This document shows positions 25,801 to 37,200 of a stretch of DNA of 64,000 nt, in pieces. The stretch lies in the NCBI RefSeq assembly GCF_018139145.2, contig NC_059476.1, positions 15,555,001 to 15,619,000 on the forward strand, in the 5' to 3' direction. The stretch's first letter is position 1; each line of letters begins with the position of its first letter. A program made the position numbers and the translations under genes. Under the pieces are notes generated by a model. That model did no database searches and was not told the DNA's origin. It saw only the letters and a program-made list of their open reading frames with translations. Source of the stretch: Gymnogyps californianus. Its lineage: Eukaryota; Chordata; Aves; Accipitriformes; Cathartidae.

Positions 25801-28800
25801 TTGGGAAGTTTGCTCAATGACTCGAAGGGAAGAAGCTCACGAGCATTTCATGCCCTGTGCCCGCTGGAATTTTTTTCTTCCTGGGGCTAATCTGCGGAGC
25901 ATCACACTTGGCTTAACGAGTCCGTGACGCTCTCAAGAAACAGAGCCAAGCCTGGTAAGCGTGCAGTCAGCTGCCGGGAAGCCCCGAGTGCTGCTGCCGG
26001 GCTCCAGGCATCGCCGGCAGGTCTTTTCTGCTCCTCCGCTTCACGCAGCGCTGCCAGCCCGGAGCCTGGGCAGGCTGGTCCTGGGGTGGGCAGAGGGGAC
26101 TGCTGAGATGGCGGATGCTGGAGCAGTGAGACCGACCCCGTGGTGTGGGGCTGGTGTGCTCCCCACTGGGCTTTTCTTCCACGGAGGCAGGCGAAGCAGC
26201 GATGCCGGTCTTGCAGCATAGTTGAGGGATAGAGGGGCCCGGAGAAAGGCTGGTTTGCTCGTTGTTGCTTTCTCATGTTGAAAGGGAAAGGTACCTGGTT
26301 TTCCGCCAGTGATTTTGATGTTATAACACGCCTCTCGGCACGGTGCAGGCTGGCATGGCTTTAGCATGAGTTTCACAACTCTTTTGCTAGTTTCATAAAT
26401 CCCCAGCTCCTGGAGTGCCGTGATTTTGTAACTCCCAGCTGGCTTTCAAACCAGTCTGGAGAGCAGCTTGAAACGGTCGGCTGCTTGCTGCCCCTTGGAC
26501 CACAGAGGCTGGCAAACCAAATCCCAGACACTGGGGTTTTATCTCGCTTTTCTTGCTCGGGGCGAGGGAAAGGCAGGCTGCAGGCACTGCTGGGGAGGAG
26601 CCAGACCTGCCCCTGGAAGAAGTTTCCTACCAACAGCTGCAGATCCTGGTCAGTGCCATGGGTTTGATAGGCACTGACACCCTGTCAGCACTGCAACCCC
26701 AAAACCGGGGGCTTTGAGACATGCTGCTGCTGTGGTGTGCATGCCTGCCAGCGTATTTCCAATTTAATGCTGGTTGTTATTCAGTCCTGCTAAGTTGTTT
26801 GTATTTATGCTGCTGTGATCCATAATGAAACCCTCCTCCCGGCCAAAACTGGTTCCCAGTGGTGGGAGCGGGGACATGCAGTGGTGGGGAGGGTGGGGGG
26901 CTCCTGCCAGTCACCCGGGACACCACCGTGCATGGGGCATCCCCTATGGTCCTGGCCATGCAGGATGAGCTTGAGGCGGGGCAAAGGGGCTGGCGTGTTT
27001 TGGGGCTGCAGGCAGGGTGGGGGTCCCTTGGGGCCCAGGGTGGCAGTGGGTGCTACAACCAAACCAGACAACACTTCATCCCCAGCAGAGCCTGAGCCAC
27101 AGCGGTGTTGTGCATTAAGCAACTTAATGCATGTCTTCTTGTGCTGCGACGGGGTCCCCTATGTCCCTCCAGGAAGGCTGCAGGCTGGCGGTGGCTGGAG
27201 AAATGTCTCTGGCTGGGGTCCGGCAGGGAGCACCTGGCAGCGCTGCTGCCCCAGGCACTGAGCTGCAACCTGACTGCACGCAGGTCGCCGGCTCCCGGGC
27301 TTGGGGTGAGCACAGCATGTGTGCTGGGAGAGCTGATCCGCGCTAATCCCATCAATATTTCACGGTGCTGTGGCCCTGTTATAATTCCTCACGTCATCTG
27401 GATGCCAGCTGGGACGGGGGTGCGGTGCCAAGTGAAACACGAGAGCTGCTGTGGCTTCACCCTGGCTCCTTGGGCATCACAGGGGTGAAAGGGGCTGGCT
27501 GTGGGCATTTCTACCCGCTGCTGTGGGTAGCGTTATCTAGCAGAGATGGGTGAACACAAACATGCCGGCTGAGTGTGGGCATTGTGGGCATCTGCCTGGC
27601 TTTGCCGTGTGCCGGAGTAGTGGGGCTGTGCTGTGACGGGCAGCTGCCAGCACAGGCAAAGGGCAGCTGACCCTGGCGTGGACGGGGTTGTGATATGGGA
27701 CAAGCCTGCTCTGCCCAGTCCTTTCTCCATGGGACATGGTGTTTAAGTGACAAGAAGAAATTAAACAGTAACCAGAGTCTGGGCTGGTGATCAGGGCACT
27801 GAAGCATCTCCTTTTCCTAAAGGCTGTTCGGATTAACGGGGAGAGAGCATTAGGGATAAAACCTCCTTGCGTGGCCGTGGGGAGGGCGGTTTCCCAAGGC
27901 GCCGTGGCACAATCCAAAGGGCCCCCTGCTCCAGGCTGTCCCCTGGGCTGGGACAGGGGCTGCAGGGCTGCTCCGACGGGATATTCCCCTTCCAGCGCCT
28001 TGCTGGCTATGGGCTGAGGTTGGAGCACAAGCAAGACCTCCCCGCTCGGCAGCACTGCTCTGCGGGGCAGAGGGATGCAGGCGCAGGAGAGGGTCGGGTC
28101 TGGTTCGGCTCCCGCCTGCTGCTGCCTGCGTCCCACTCTGGCTCTTGGGAAAGCTGCGCAAATAAGAGCAAGGCCCTGGCCTTCAACCTCACGGGGCCCT
28201 AAATTCCTTTAGTTAATCTCATGGGGGCAGCAGAGCAGGCGAAGGCTCTGAAAATAGATCTGCTTCCAGCTGCCGATGACTCGTGTTAATTAATTAAAGC
28301 CTCGCAAGCTTGGGCCTGCAAATACGCAGTGCCGAACGCGCCAGGCTCTGCTCACTCTTTGCTCATGCACTAATTACCCCACTGCGAGGCCAGGAGCTAA
28401 CGCAGCTCCAATTTGTGCTGGGTTCGGCTTGCAGCCACGTGGGAGGGTGCCTGCCTGTGCTGCCCACACGGGCAGTGCAGCGCCCTAGAGAGGGAGGGAG
28501 CCTTGGGCAGCCCTGTCTCAGCCCTTAGACCCCCTTCCCCAGCACTCACGGACCAGTTCTCCCCATAACCGGCCCCGCAGCCTCCAGCTGCACCTCTGCT
28601 AAGGTAGGGGATGGGGTTCGGAGCAGATGTGGGGGTCCGGCCGCCTTGCAGCACCCAAACCCCCCATCCCTGGGTAAGACAGGCTGACCAAAAGCATCCC
28701 TGCTTCAGCCTGCCCTCCTGCTGCCCGTGCGGTGCTCTGGGTCCAGCTGGGCAGGGCTGCGGGTGAGCTCGGCTCCCGGTGCCTGAGCATCCCACTTCCA

Positions 28801-30229
28801 CAGGGTGGGCAGAGAGGTGAGGCGAGGCGCCCCAAGGCGTGGAGGAGACGCTGGGGTTTTGCCCAAGGACAGGAGGAAATGGTAATTAGCCGCTGGAGCG
28901 TACAGGAGGTGAGGGCGGGAGGACAGGGAGCACTGGAGGGGGTGGGTAGCGTTTCTGCTCTGCTCTCCTGGGGTCCCTGGGAGTGGGGACAGGGAACGGG
29001 TCCCGGCATCTCATGCTGGGCAAGGGGATGGTGGCTGCTTGGTGAGTGCGCACAAGGGTGACGGGAGCCACCCTGTTTGCAGGAGCACCCAGATGGGTCC
29101 CTCGTCAGCTGAGACCCATCAGTGCATGTGGACTGGGGGAATTCAAGCCTGTGCTGCTCTCCCTCCCACCCATGGCATTTTTAGAAGGCAGGACCCGGGC
29201 AGTCAGAGGCCTTGAGAGTAGCATGTTAGCTGGGCTCTCCACAGGAGTACCCTGCCCCTGCCACCCTTACTGACCCTAAAAGGTCCAGGTGGTGGTGAGA
29301 GCTCAACCGGGGCTGATGCTCATCCCCAGACGATGCTCAGCAACTTCAGCACAACCTGCTCAACACTAAGCCCTGCCGCAGGTCCGGCTCCAGGTCTGCA
29401 GGGTGTGGGGTCAGGGTGGTCCTTGTTCCCTTCCTGGAGACCTCACCCCTTGGGGGGGGGTCAGTGTGGAGTGGAGGGGATGAGCCAGCACCCGAGGGTG
29501 TCGATGCTGGGACTGAGCACTGCGTAGCTTTGTAACCACAGGCTGGCAGCACCCGGCCACCCTGCCAGCTTTGGGAGCTGTAATCCGGCATGTGCAGGTA
29601 CAGCATCTCCCCACCTCCCGCTCCAGCTGATTTCCAATTGCCCTAGATCCAACCTGCTGATTACATACAGCGCTCGGGGTTTTGCTTTCAGTAGGCCTGC
29701 CGCCGTGAAGGGTGAGGAGGGAGGGTTGGCCAGGCGTTGAAAGCTTGCGAAAGGAAAGCAAACACAGGCCTGAACCTGGCAGCTCCTGCCCGTGGGGAGG
29801 AGCCGCAGAAGCCACCCAGGACAAAAAGGCTGCACACAGGGCCCTAGAGAAACCATTACCTGCCCGTGTTTCCAAACAAGCTTCCACCATGGGTAAACAC
29901 AGACTAAATGGGGAGGCATGTGCTAATAGGAGGGAGAAGATGGTGCACGGTGCTTCGGTCAGGTGTGCGATGCGGGATGCGAGGAGCCAGGGTGGGTTTG
30001 GGGAGCGAGGAGCCTCGGCAGGCACCGTGGCACTGGCCGAGTTGCTGTGGTGTGATGACACCGCATGTGCTGTGTTGGCAGAACGGGATGATGCTCATCT
30101 GCATTCGGTAACGCTTTTTCATAGTTACAAGCCCAAGTTACCAGCCCTTTGCCTCCCTGGCCTTGCAAAGGGCTTGAACACAGGCTCCTCTGCCAGAGGC
30201 CTTTTTGGGGCTGTATAACCCAAACTGCC
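16836..30229 (+). other. Intergenic interval between SLF2 and SEMA4G
   Basis: No protein gene or structural RNA could be supported. Composition moves from AT-rich (to ~18 kb) to GC-rich (from ~22 kb). The many open frames of 60-260 codons in 22-30 kb, on both strands, lack splice context, low-complexity-free protein sequence or family resemblance, and are what GC-rich DNA gives by chance. Several AT-rich islets rich in homeodomain/POU-type words stand out within GC-rich surroundings: 19,795-19,860; 22,020-22,090 (octamer ATTTGCAT at 22,027-22,034); 27,325-27,400 (TAATCC at 27,344-27,349); and 28,275-28,330 (TTAATTAATTAA). They are plausible conserved non-coding elements, but this is inference only. 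Confidence 0.55.
22747..22766 (+). repeat. Poly-T tract
   Basis: A run of 20 T followed by 'aataaagg'. It could be the reverse complement of a retroposon poly-A tail, but no recognisable element body is next to it. Confidence 0.8.
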
Positions 30230-30800
30230 CGTGCTGAGCGAAGCCCCCAGACCACCCCACGTGTCGGGTGCTGACCGTCCCTGGGCCGGGGGGGTTGCAC
30301 AGCAGCGTCTCTGCCTGCCGCGGCTCTGCCGAGGGAAACGCCGCCACCTGCCTCCCAGCATTTGCTGGGGAGGCCCAGCGCAGGCAGGGGTAGCCCAGCG
30401 CTGCCTGTGCAGGCAGGGGTAGCCCGGCCCCGGCTCCCCCCCCGCCGCTCCTGCCCTTCTCCTTCGCGGGCCCCACGCAGGCGGCCGCCTGCCTCCGGTC
30501 CGGGGCTGGGCACCGCGGCCTCCGCCTCCGCGCACCGGAGCCTCCGCTCACCGGCGCGGCCGGCAGGGGGCGGTGCGGTGCGGGCGGCGCGGCTCGGCAC
30601 GGCTCGGTACGGCACGGCGGGGCCGCGCACAGCCGGGCTGCGCCGGGGCTGCGCTGCGCCGTGCCGCGCCGCGCCGTGCGGTGCCGTCCGCACCTGCTGC
30701 GCCGCCGAGCCGAGCAGCGCCGCGCCGCACCGCACCAGGCAAGTGCCGGGGAGACGCGAGTGGGGACAGCCGCCGGCCGGGTGCTGGGTCCGGGTCCGCA
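30230..30800 (+). promoter_or_regulatory. SEMA4G: CpG island, probable SEMA4G promoter and 5' non-coding exon
   Basis: Dense CpG content peaks at 30,440-30,740, with repeated GC-only words such as 'gcggctcggcacggctcggt'. It is the only strong CpG island between the SLF2 3' end and the SEMA4G coding start. SEMA4G needs an upstream exon because the exon carrying its ATG opens with a good acceptor ('gtgtttcag' ending at 41,035). A possible donor is CAG|gcaagt at 30,738/30,739, which matches the consensus of the rare GC-AG donor class. The transcription start and the exon itself are inferred. An alternative is that the island drives an unannotated non-coding transcript. Confidence 0.5.
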
Positions 30801-31257
30801 GGCAGGGCCGGGAGGGCTGGGTCTGAGCGCCGCGTCCACAGTCAGGATCCGGAAAGCTGGGTCTAGGTGCTGGGTCCGGGTGCTGCATGTACAGGCAGGG
30901 GCTGGGTGCTGGGGCTGGGTGCTGAGTCCGCAGGGCAGGGTCGGGGGTGCTGGGTCCGAGCGCTGAATCCGCAGGCAGTGTCGGGAGTGGTGGGTTTGGG
31001 GTGCTGGATCTTGGTCCGGGTCCACAGGCAGGATTGGGTGTGCTGGGTCCGGGTGCTGAGTCCACAGGCAGGATATGGGGTGCTGCATCTGGGTGTTGAG
31101 TCCCTTGGTAGGGCCTGGGGTGCTGGATCTGGGTCTGCAGGCAGGGTTTGGGGTGCTGGATCCGGGTGCTGAGTCCACAGGCAGGATCTGGGGTGCTGGG
31201 TGCGGGTGCTGCGTGCACAGGCAGGGCCTGGGGTGCTGGGCACACAGGCAGGGTCCA
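30778..31257 (+). repeat. Minisatellite, unit about 40 bp
   Basis: Tandem imperfect copies of a unit that begins 'gggtgctgggtccgggtgct' and continues 'gagtccacaggcaggat' plus a few bases. From ~31,037 the copies run 40, 40, 33, 40 and 40 bp, then a partial one; earlier copies are more irregular. It sits directly downstream of the CpG island, within the presumed SEMA4G first intron. Because the unit lacks stop codons in some frames, it produces long artefactual open frames on the minus strand (up to 478 codons, proline/serine/threonine-rich). Confidence 0.9.
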
Positions 31258-34200
31258 GAGAAGGAGGAGCAGGGGTCTGACCTGCTGGGGTTGAAGTCCA
31301 GGGAATGATGGCTTGGGGGAAACAGGGGGGCAGAGCCTTGGGGCAGGATGGAGAGGGGTTCACGGGAGGTCTGATGCAGGTGAGGATTTGGAGGTGACAA
31401 GCTGGAGGGGAGGTGGGGACATGCAGGATCTGGTGGCAGTGCAGGTAGCTTTCTTTGGGGACAGGTTTGCAGTGTAGGGTGAGATGGGGCTGGGGGACCT
31501 GGGCAGGAGTGATGGGGGGACATGCCAAGGGTGTGAGGGAAGACAATGGTGGGAATTGCAGCCAGACAGGGCACCAGCTTCTGGGGGGAGGGCTAAATAC
31601 AGCCCCTCCCTTCCCCAGCGGATCGGGGGTCTGTGGGGATGGGGACTGCTGGTGGTATTTGGGGAGGCTGAGTGTTACCTGGGGGCAGCTGGTGTTTCAG
31701 CCGGCTGGGACGAGGTACTAAACCAATGCAGGTGGTGCAGTGCAATCCCTGCCTCCCCGCTCCTTCCCCTCGGGAGGCGGGGGGGGCGCAGGACGTGGCT
31801 TGTCTGAGCCCTGGCTCCTTGGGATGCATCGCTGTGGGGGCTGTGGATGCCCCTGGGCAGAGGGGACGGGCTTGTGCTGGGGGCTTGTCTGCGTTGGGGT
31901 TGAGCTGCATCTCCCTGCTGATCCAAGGGTAGAAGGGACCTGCTGTGCAGCTAGACAGCACTGGGATTTCGGGCTCTCTTTGCCCTCCCCATCAGTACCC
32001 AGGTGGGCCAGTGGCTTGCACCTGGCCTTTAAAACTGAGAGTGTGAAGTGGAAGGGGGAGCCATGAAAGGGCTCTTCTGGTGCCAAGAAAAACAGTCTCC
32101 AAAGACAAAGAGACTGCCCAAAATGGATGAGGAGTGCAGATTCCTCCAGAGGCAGGGAAATTATTAATAACAACGAGGGCATTTTTTGTGCTAGTTGGCC
32201 TACCACCACGGGCTCCGGCTGCTTTGCCTCCCTCCACGGCGGGCGCAGGGTGGGAGCCTCTGCCTGAACCCCAAACCTGGGCAGGACGGCCGCGGCGATG
32301 CTGCGTGTCCCACAGGACGCGTCTGCTTCATCTCGGTTTGGCCAAGCTCGCTCTGCCCGGAGGGACAAGGGGCACGGAGCTGCTCCCCCCAGCATGCTGA
32401 GATCCCTATCTCGACTTTGTTTACGTGTTGCAACCGGAGGGGAAAAAAAACACAAAACCCCAACAACCCTTTCGGTTCCTGCAGATGACAGCTTTGTGTC
32501 GTAGGCTTGTTCTCCCCCCCTGCCTTTTCCAACATCTATTTGAACCTTTCACCACTTTCCCCACCAGGAATGCAGCGGGTTTCCCGGAGCCGGGAGGTTT
32601 ATTAAGCAAATCTGGCAGGTCATGTGCCAGGAAAAAGCATCCAGGTGCACTTGGCAGGGCCAGTGAGGGGGGGCTCTGCCAGCACCCCATGCAGGAGGGC
32701 AGCGATGGGTGCGGTGGAGACACGGTGCCAGCCTCGCCTGGCCGCGTGCGGGGAATTTCCCTCCCTGTGCTTGCCGCCGGCTCCGCTTGGCATCTTGATG
32801 GGACTTGTTGGGAAGTGGCTCATGTGATGGGGGGTTTGGTGGGGGGGAGCCGGTCCCGGGGGACCCGATGCCTCTCAGGGAGGGGAGGGACGATGCCCCC
32901 AGAGTTTTTTATGTTCCCCTGCTGTGAAAGCCCCCCCGGCAGTGGCCGGCTGCTGCTCCGGGTGCTGGGCGGGCGCCTGTTGCCGTTCAAAGGTGAGAGC
33001 TCCCTGCCCCACTGGTGCTTCAGGAGGAAACGCTGCCGCTGCTGTCCCTCCCCGCCTGGCTGTGCCACCGCTCCTGGTGATTTACAAGCATGAGGGCTTT
33101 GCTGTAGCAAGGTCATCACCAAACCCACCTGCTCCATCCTCCCAGGGCCAGAGCTCCGCCGTTTGGAGACGAAGGAAGCCGAGGGTTTCAGGCAGCATGT
33201 TACCCACCAGTGCGGGGGCCAGGATGCAGCTTGGTGATTCAAGGTGTGCTCCAGCTTGTGCTTTTCTTGTTGCTTAAAAGCTCCCCCAGGTACAACCCCA
33301 TCTCCCCTTACCTGATGGAGGGCTCTCGTTTGCCTGTTGCAAAGCCCAGCCCATGCAAATAAGGTGGGGAGCTGATTTTGGGGCAGCAAAGCCGGTGGTA
33401 TGCAAACGACTGTGGGAAAGGCCAGGTGCTACTGCCTCATGCCCTGCAGTTTTGATTGCAAAGTTGAATATCAAATTGGGTTTGACCCCAAATTTGAAGC
33501 TTTGTTGGAGGGAAAGCGAAGGAAACAAGAGGAGGTTGTTAAAGCTGGAAGCCATAAAACCGCTCCCGTTGTCTGGTTTTGCTGGACTTTTGAAAAGAAA
33601 ACAGTTTATCTTTGGAATAAATAAAAGGGAGAGGGACAAGCTTGCGGCAGAAAGCCCCGCGTTCATTCCAGGCGAGCTGGGTTGCGCTCCAGCTCTTGCG
33701 CCCGCTTCCAAGGGGACCCCAGGTCATGCGTGATTTCTGAGCCTTGGTTTCCCCTCGGGGAAGCCCCGCGCCACGCCGACGGTGGGAACCCTGGGCATTG
33801 CCAAGAAACGTCTTCGAAACTCAAACCTGGCTTTGGAAAAAAACTGGAAGACAAACCGGCTCTAAACAAACACCCGAGTTAATTCCCTGTCTTGCATTGT
33901 ATGAGCCCAGTGAAATGAAACACAGTGCAGCCACGGGGACGAGCAAATGGATTCAAATGCATCAAAAAGCCCCGAAATCTGCTGGCTCTGAAATGTCCCT
34001 TTACATTTAGGGTTGGGATTTTTTCTCGTTTTCTTTCTAATTGTTCCTGAGAGTTTAATTCTACAATTATTTTCCTGCTTCTGCTGTGAAGACAATGTGC
34101 TTCAGCCACAAACCCTTTGAAGGCTGAATTGCAGATCGCATCCAGTGCTGAGCCACTTGACTGCGAACGCCCCCTCGCTGGGAAACTTTGCTGTGACATG

Positions 34201-37200
34201 GAGGGCTGTCCATCCAGCTGTCCATCTGTCCGTCCGGTCTGCCAAGGCGCTGCCAGCAAGCGGCGAAGCCTGGCCTGCTGCAGCAGAGGCAGGAAAGGAT
34301 GGAAAATGTTGGGGCTTGGGCTGATGTTGCTAGTGCCGAGTGTGCCTCTTCCCTGGGAGCCCTGGGGGTCTGCACCCTACATCCCGAGGCTCGGCGGCCG
34401 CCCTCTGCCTCCCCCGTGGCCTGGATGTGGGGGCGGGCTGGCGGCAGGGTGAAGTCAGAGTCAGGCCACCGCGTCTTGGCATCCTCTGGTTTCACTTCCC
34501 GGTTCCTGCACAGCTCCTGGCTGGGCTCTCAGGGGCTCCTAGGCTGCGGGGTCAGCCCAGGGCTGCTGCTGTGGGGTTTCTGCAGGGGCAGACGTGCTGG
34601 ATGGGAGGGAAAAGCTGCGGGGACTGTGTCGTCACTGCCAGCTTGCAAGAGCCAAACAGCCTCTGGCATGCAGGGAATTGCTCCTGCGAGGGCAGATTTG
34701 CTGCCCTGCCCGGGGGTGCCGGATCCGGGCACGCCGGGGCATCCTTTAGTGCTCCTGGTCCTGCTGCCGAGCTGCAAGGGTTTGCCCTTCAGCCTCCCCT
34801 CCTTGCACCCTTCCCTCCTGGGCCAGCTCTGAGCAAGGCTTTTGGGGCAATGGAGACAGGCAAGGAGCTGTTTTGACTGATGGCTGGTGTTGGTGGGTTT
34901 TCCATACAGACAGGGAGCGGAGGAGCGCTCTGTCCTGCCGTCCCAGGCACCGTGCTCTTGCTGTCTGCTTGCAGCGCTCCGGGAGCTGCTGGAGAGGAGC
35001 CGTCTCCACGCCTGGCAGATGGCTGCAGGCAGGTGATGCCTGCCCATGGCACAGGCCGGAGCAGCTTTCCTTATTGTCTCAGTTGGGTTTTTTGGGTGGG
35101 TTTGGACGGGAATGCTGGGAGAGCTCTTGCGGGGACTTGGCAGTGAGCTCCGTCGCTGCCTGGCAGCCCCTTTGAACCTCCCGCTCCACATCAGATCCAA
35201 CCTGACGGAGGAGAGGAGCAAGTTCTTGTAAGAACAGTGAAAACGAGGAGCTGGGGAGAAGCTAAACGCCTCCATCCCTGGAGCTGTGCAGGGGGACACC
35301 GTGGCTCGGCCCTGCCCCTTGCTGAGCAGGCAGCATTCCCCGGCGGGATGCTGCAGGGGAACAGAGATAAAGGCACGGCACTGGGGGCCAGCGGGGCAAA
35401 TCTGTCGGAAATTGCACTGTTGTTAGTTTTATTGCTGATGGATCAGCTTGTGTTTTCAGGGATGTTTAGATGTCTGGCTCCTGCTGGCACTAGTGCCCCT
35501 TAAACTGGCCCACGTCCCCGGCTGGCCCCACTTGCTCTCCCATCCATCACTTTGCTCCTTCCCATGCCTCCTCCCCGACGTGACGTTGGCGGGATCAGAG
35601 CTGGGCGCTCTCCTCCGCTGGATGCTCTGGGCTCTGCTGGCGGCGGATGGGGGCTGTGCCGTGCTGGGGGAATTCAGAGCCCGTTCCCACGGCCCACCGC
35701 CTGCCCCCCAGCTCCACGGCGGCTGTGCCGTGCGTGGGGGTTTTGTGGCGGGAGTGGGGCAGGATGCTCTTTGAGAGGAGCCAGTGTCGCCGCTCTCCCT
35801 CCCCTCTGCTGTGCCTGAATCCCAAATTTGGGTAAAGGAGGGATATATCTGCTTCCCGAATCACCAAAGCTTTCGTGCGTGTCTGCTGAAGCACTTCAGG
35901 GTCAAGCATGGTTTTGTTTAAAGAAAGCAACTAAAATAAACTTGGCGAGGGGCTCCCAGGAGGTCACTGTGCTCCTTCGCTCCCCAGCCCCAGCCCCCAA
36001 ACCCGGCACAGATCCCCTCTTCCCAGAGGGCTTTCAGCACGTTAGCATTCTTTTCGTGCTGTTGTTGACAAAAATCCCGGCTGGTTGAGAAATATCCGGG
36101 CAGCAGCGCCAGCCCAGTCCCACGGGTCAAATCCTGCCCCTGCAAATCTCTGCTGGGAAGGGTGGCTCATCCCGGGCTGGCCTTTGGGGATGCTGCCGGG
36201 GGGGACCCATCGCCTTGCAGGGCACCCCCGGCACAGGGCCATGAGCAAGTTCCTGTGATGGACGGACGGATGGATGGACACCACGGGCTTGAAGTGGACC
36301 TGGTGTTTTATCATTTGCTGGTTGGGCTCCACAGCAGCAGCAAAGTGCTGGAAGTTCGTCAAGGGCTGCATTAAAGTTGCCTGGCAACCTCCATCTCGGC
36401 TCCTCTTCCCGCATCTCGCAGGATTTCCCACCCAAGGTCTGCCAGCTCTGGAGAAGGGGAGCCCGAAACGCGCTGCACTCCCAGCCAGGCAGGGGCCAGG
36501 CTCGCCTCTCGCTGGATGGCTCTTTTCCTGTAATTCCCTGGCTCATTCCCACGCCTGGGAGCCGGGAGCTCTCCCCGCCTCGTCCCCTGGGGCAGGAGCC
36601 TTTCCCCAACCTCCCCGCGCCGGGAACAGGTCGGGCTGTTTCGGCTGAACCTGAGGGCAACTTGCGTGGGTTTCCGGGGGGGTAAAACGGTGCTGGGCCA
36701 GTGGGAACGCGGCTGGGGGAGCGAGCGGCAGGGCAGCCGAGGGGGCCGGGGGGGTCACATGCCAGGCTTGGCCCCGATGAGTAAAGCTGAATTGGCCACA
36801 CGGGGTTTGGAGCGCCTGGGCTGGGCCGCTGTGAAAAAGCAAGGTGGAAACGGAGTCTCCTGGTGCAGTCCCTGCCGGGAGTCTTGCTAAGGCTGTTTTG
36901 CAACCCTGTAACTCGGAGGAGACCCCCTGGAAATCCTGGCCCCCACCAGGAAGCCAGCGGCCCTTGCTCATAGGAATGCACGATACCAAGAGGGGCATCC
37001 CACAAGGAGGGGAGAAAGGTCCGGCAGCCATTCTGGGAGCCTGCTTGGGCTTTACTAGAGCTCGGTGGAGCAACCACAGGCTGTGTACGGAGTGGCGGGA
37101 TGGGGAAGCATCTGATCCTGCTCTGCAAATCTCTGTCGTGCCATCCAGCATGGATGCTGGGGGTGAGCCAGAGAAGGGCTGCTCGCACCCGGAGTTTCCA

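Noticed and set aside
24400..28200. Many overlapping open frames of 100-263 codons on both strands
   Set aside because: GC-rich DNA has few stop codons by chance. The frames overlap in all six readings, show biased low-information composition and match no family I recognise.
29959..31574. Long minus-strand open frames (428 and 478 codons) rich in Pro, Ser and Thr with repeated HPDPAP-like peptides
   Set aside because: They are the translation of the ~40-bp minisatellite and CpG island. No splice context, start context or family resemblance.
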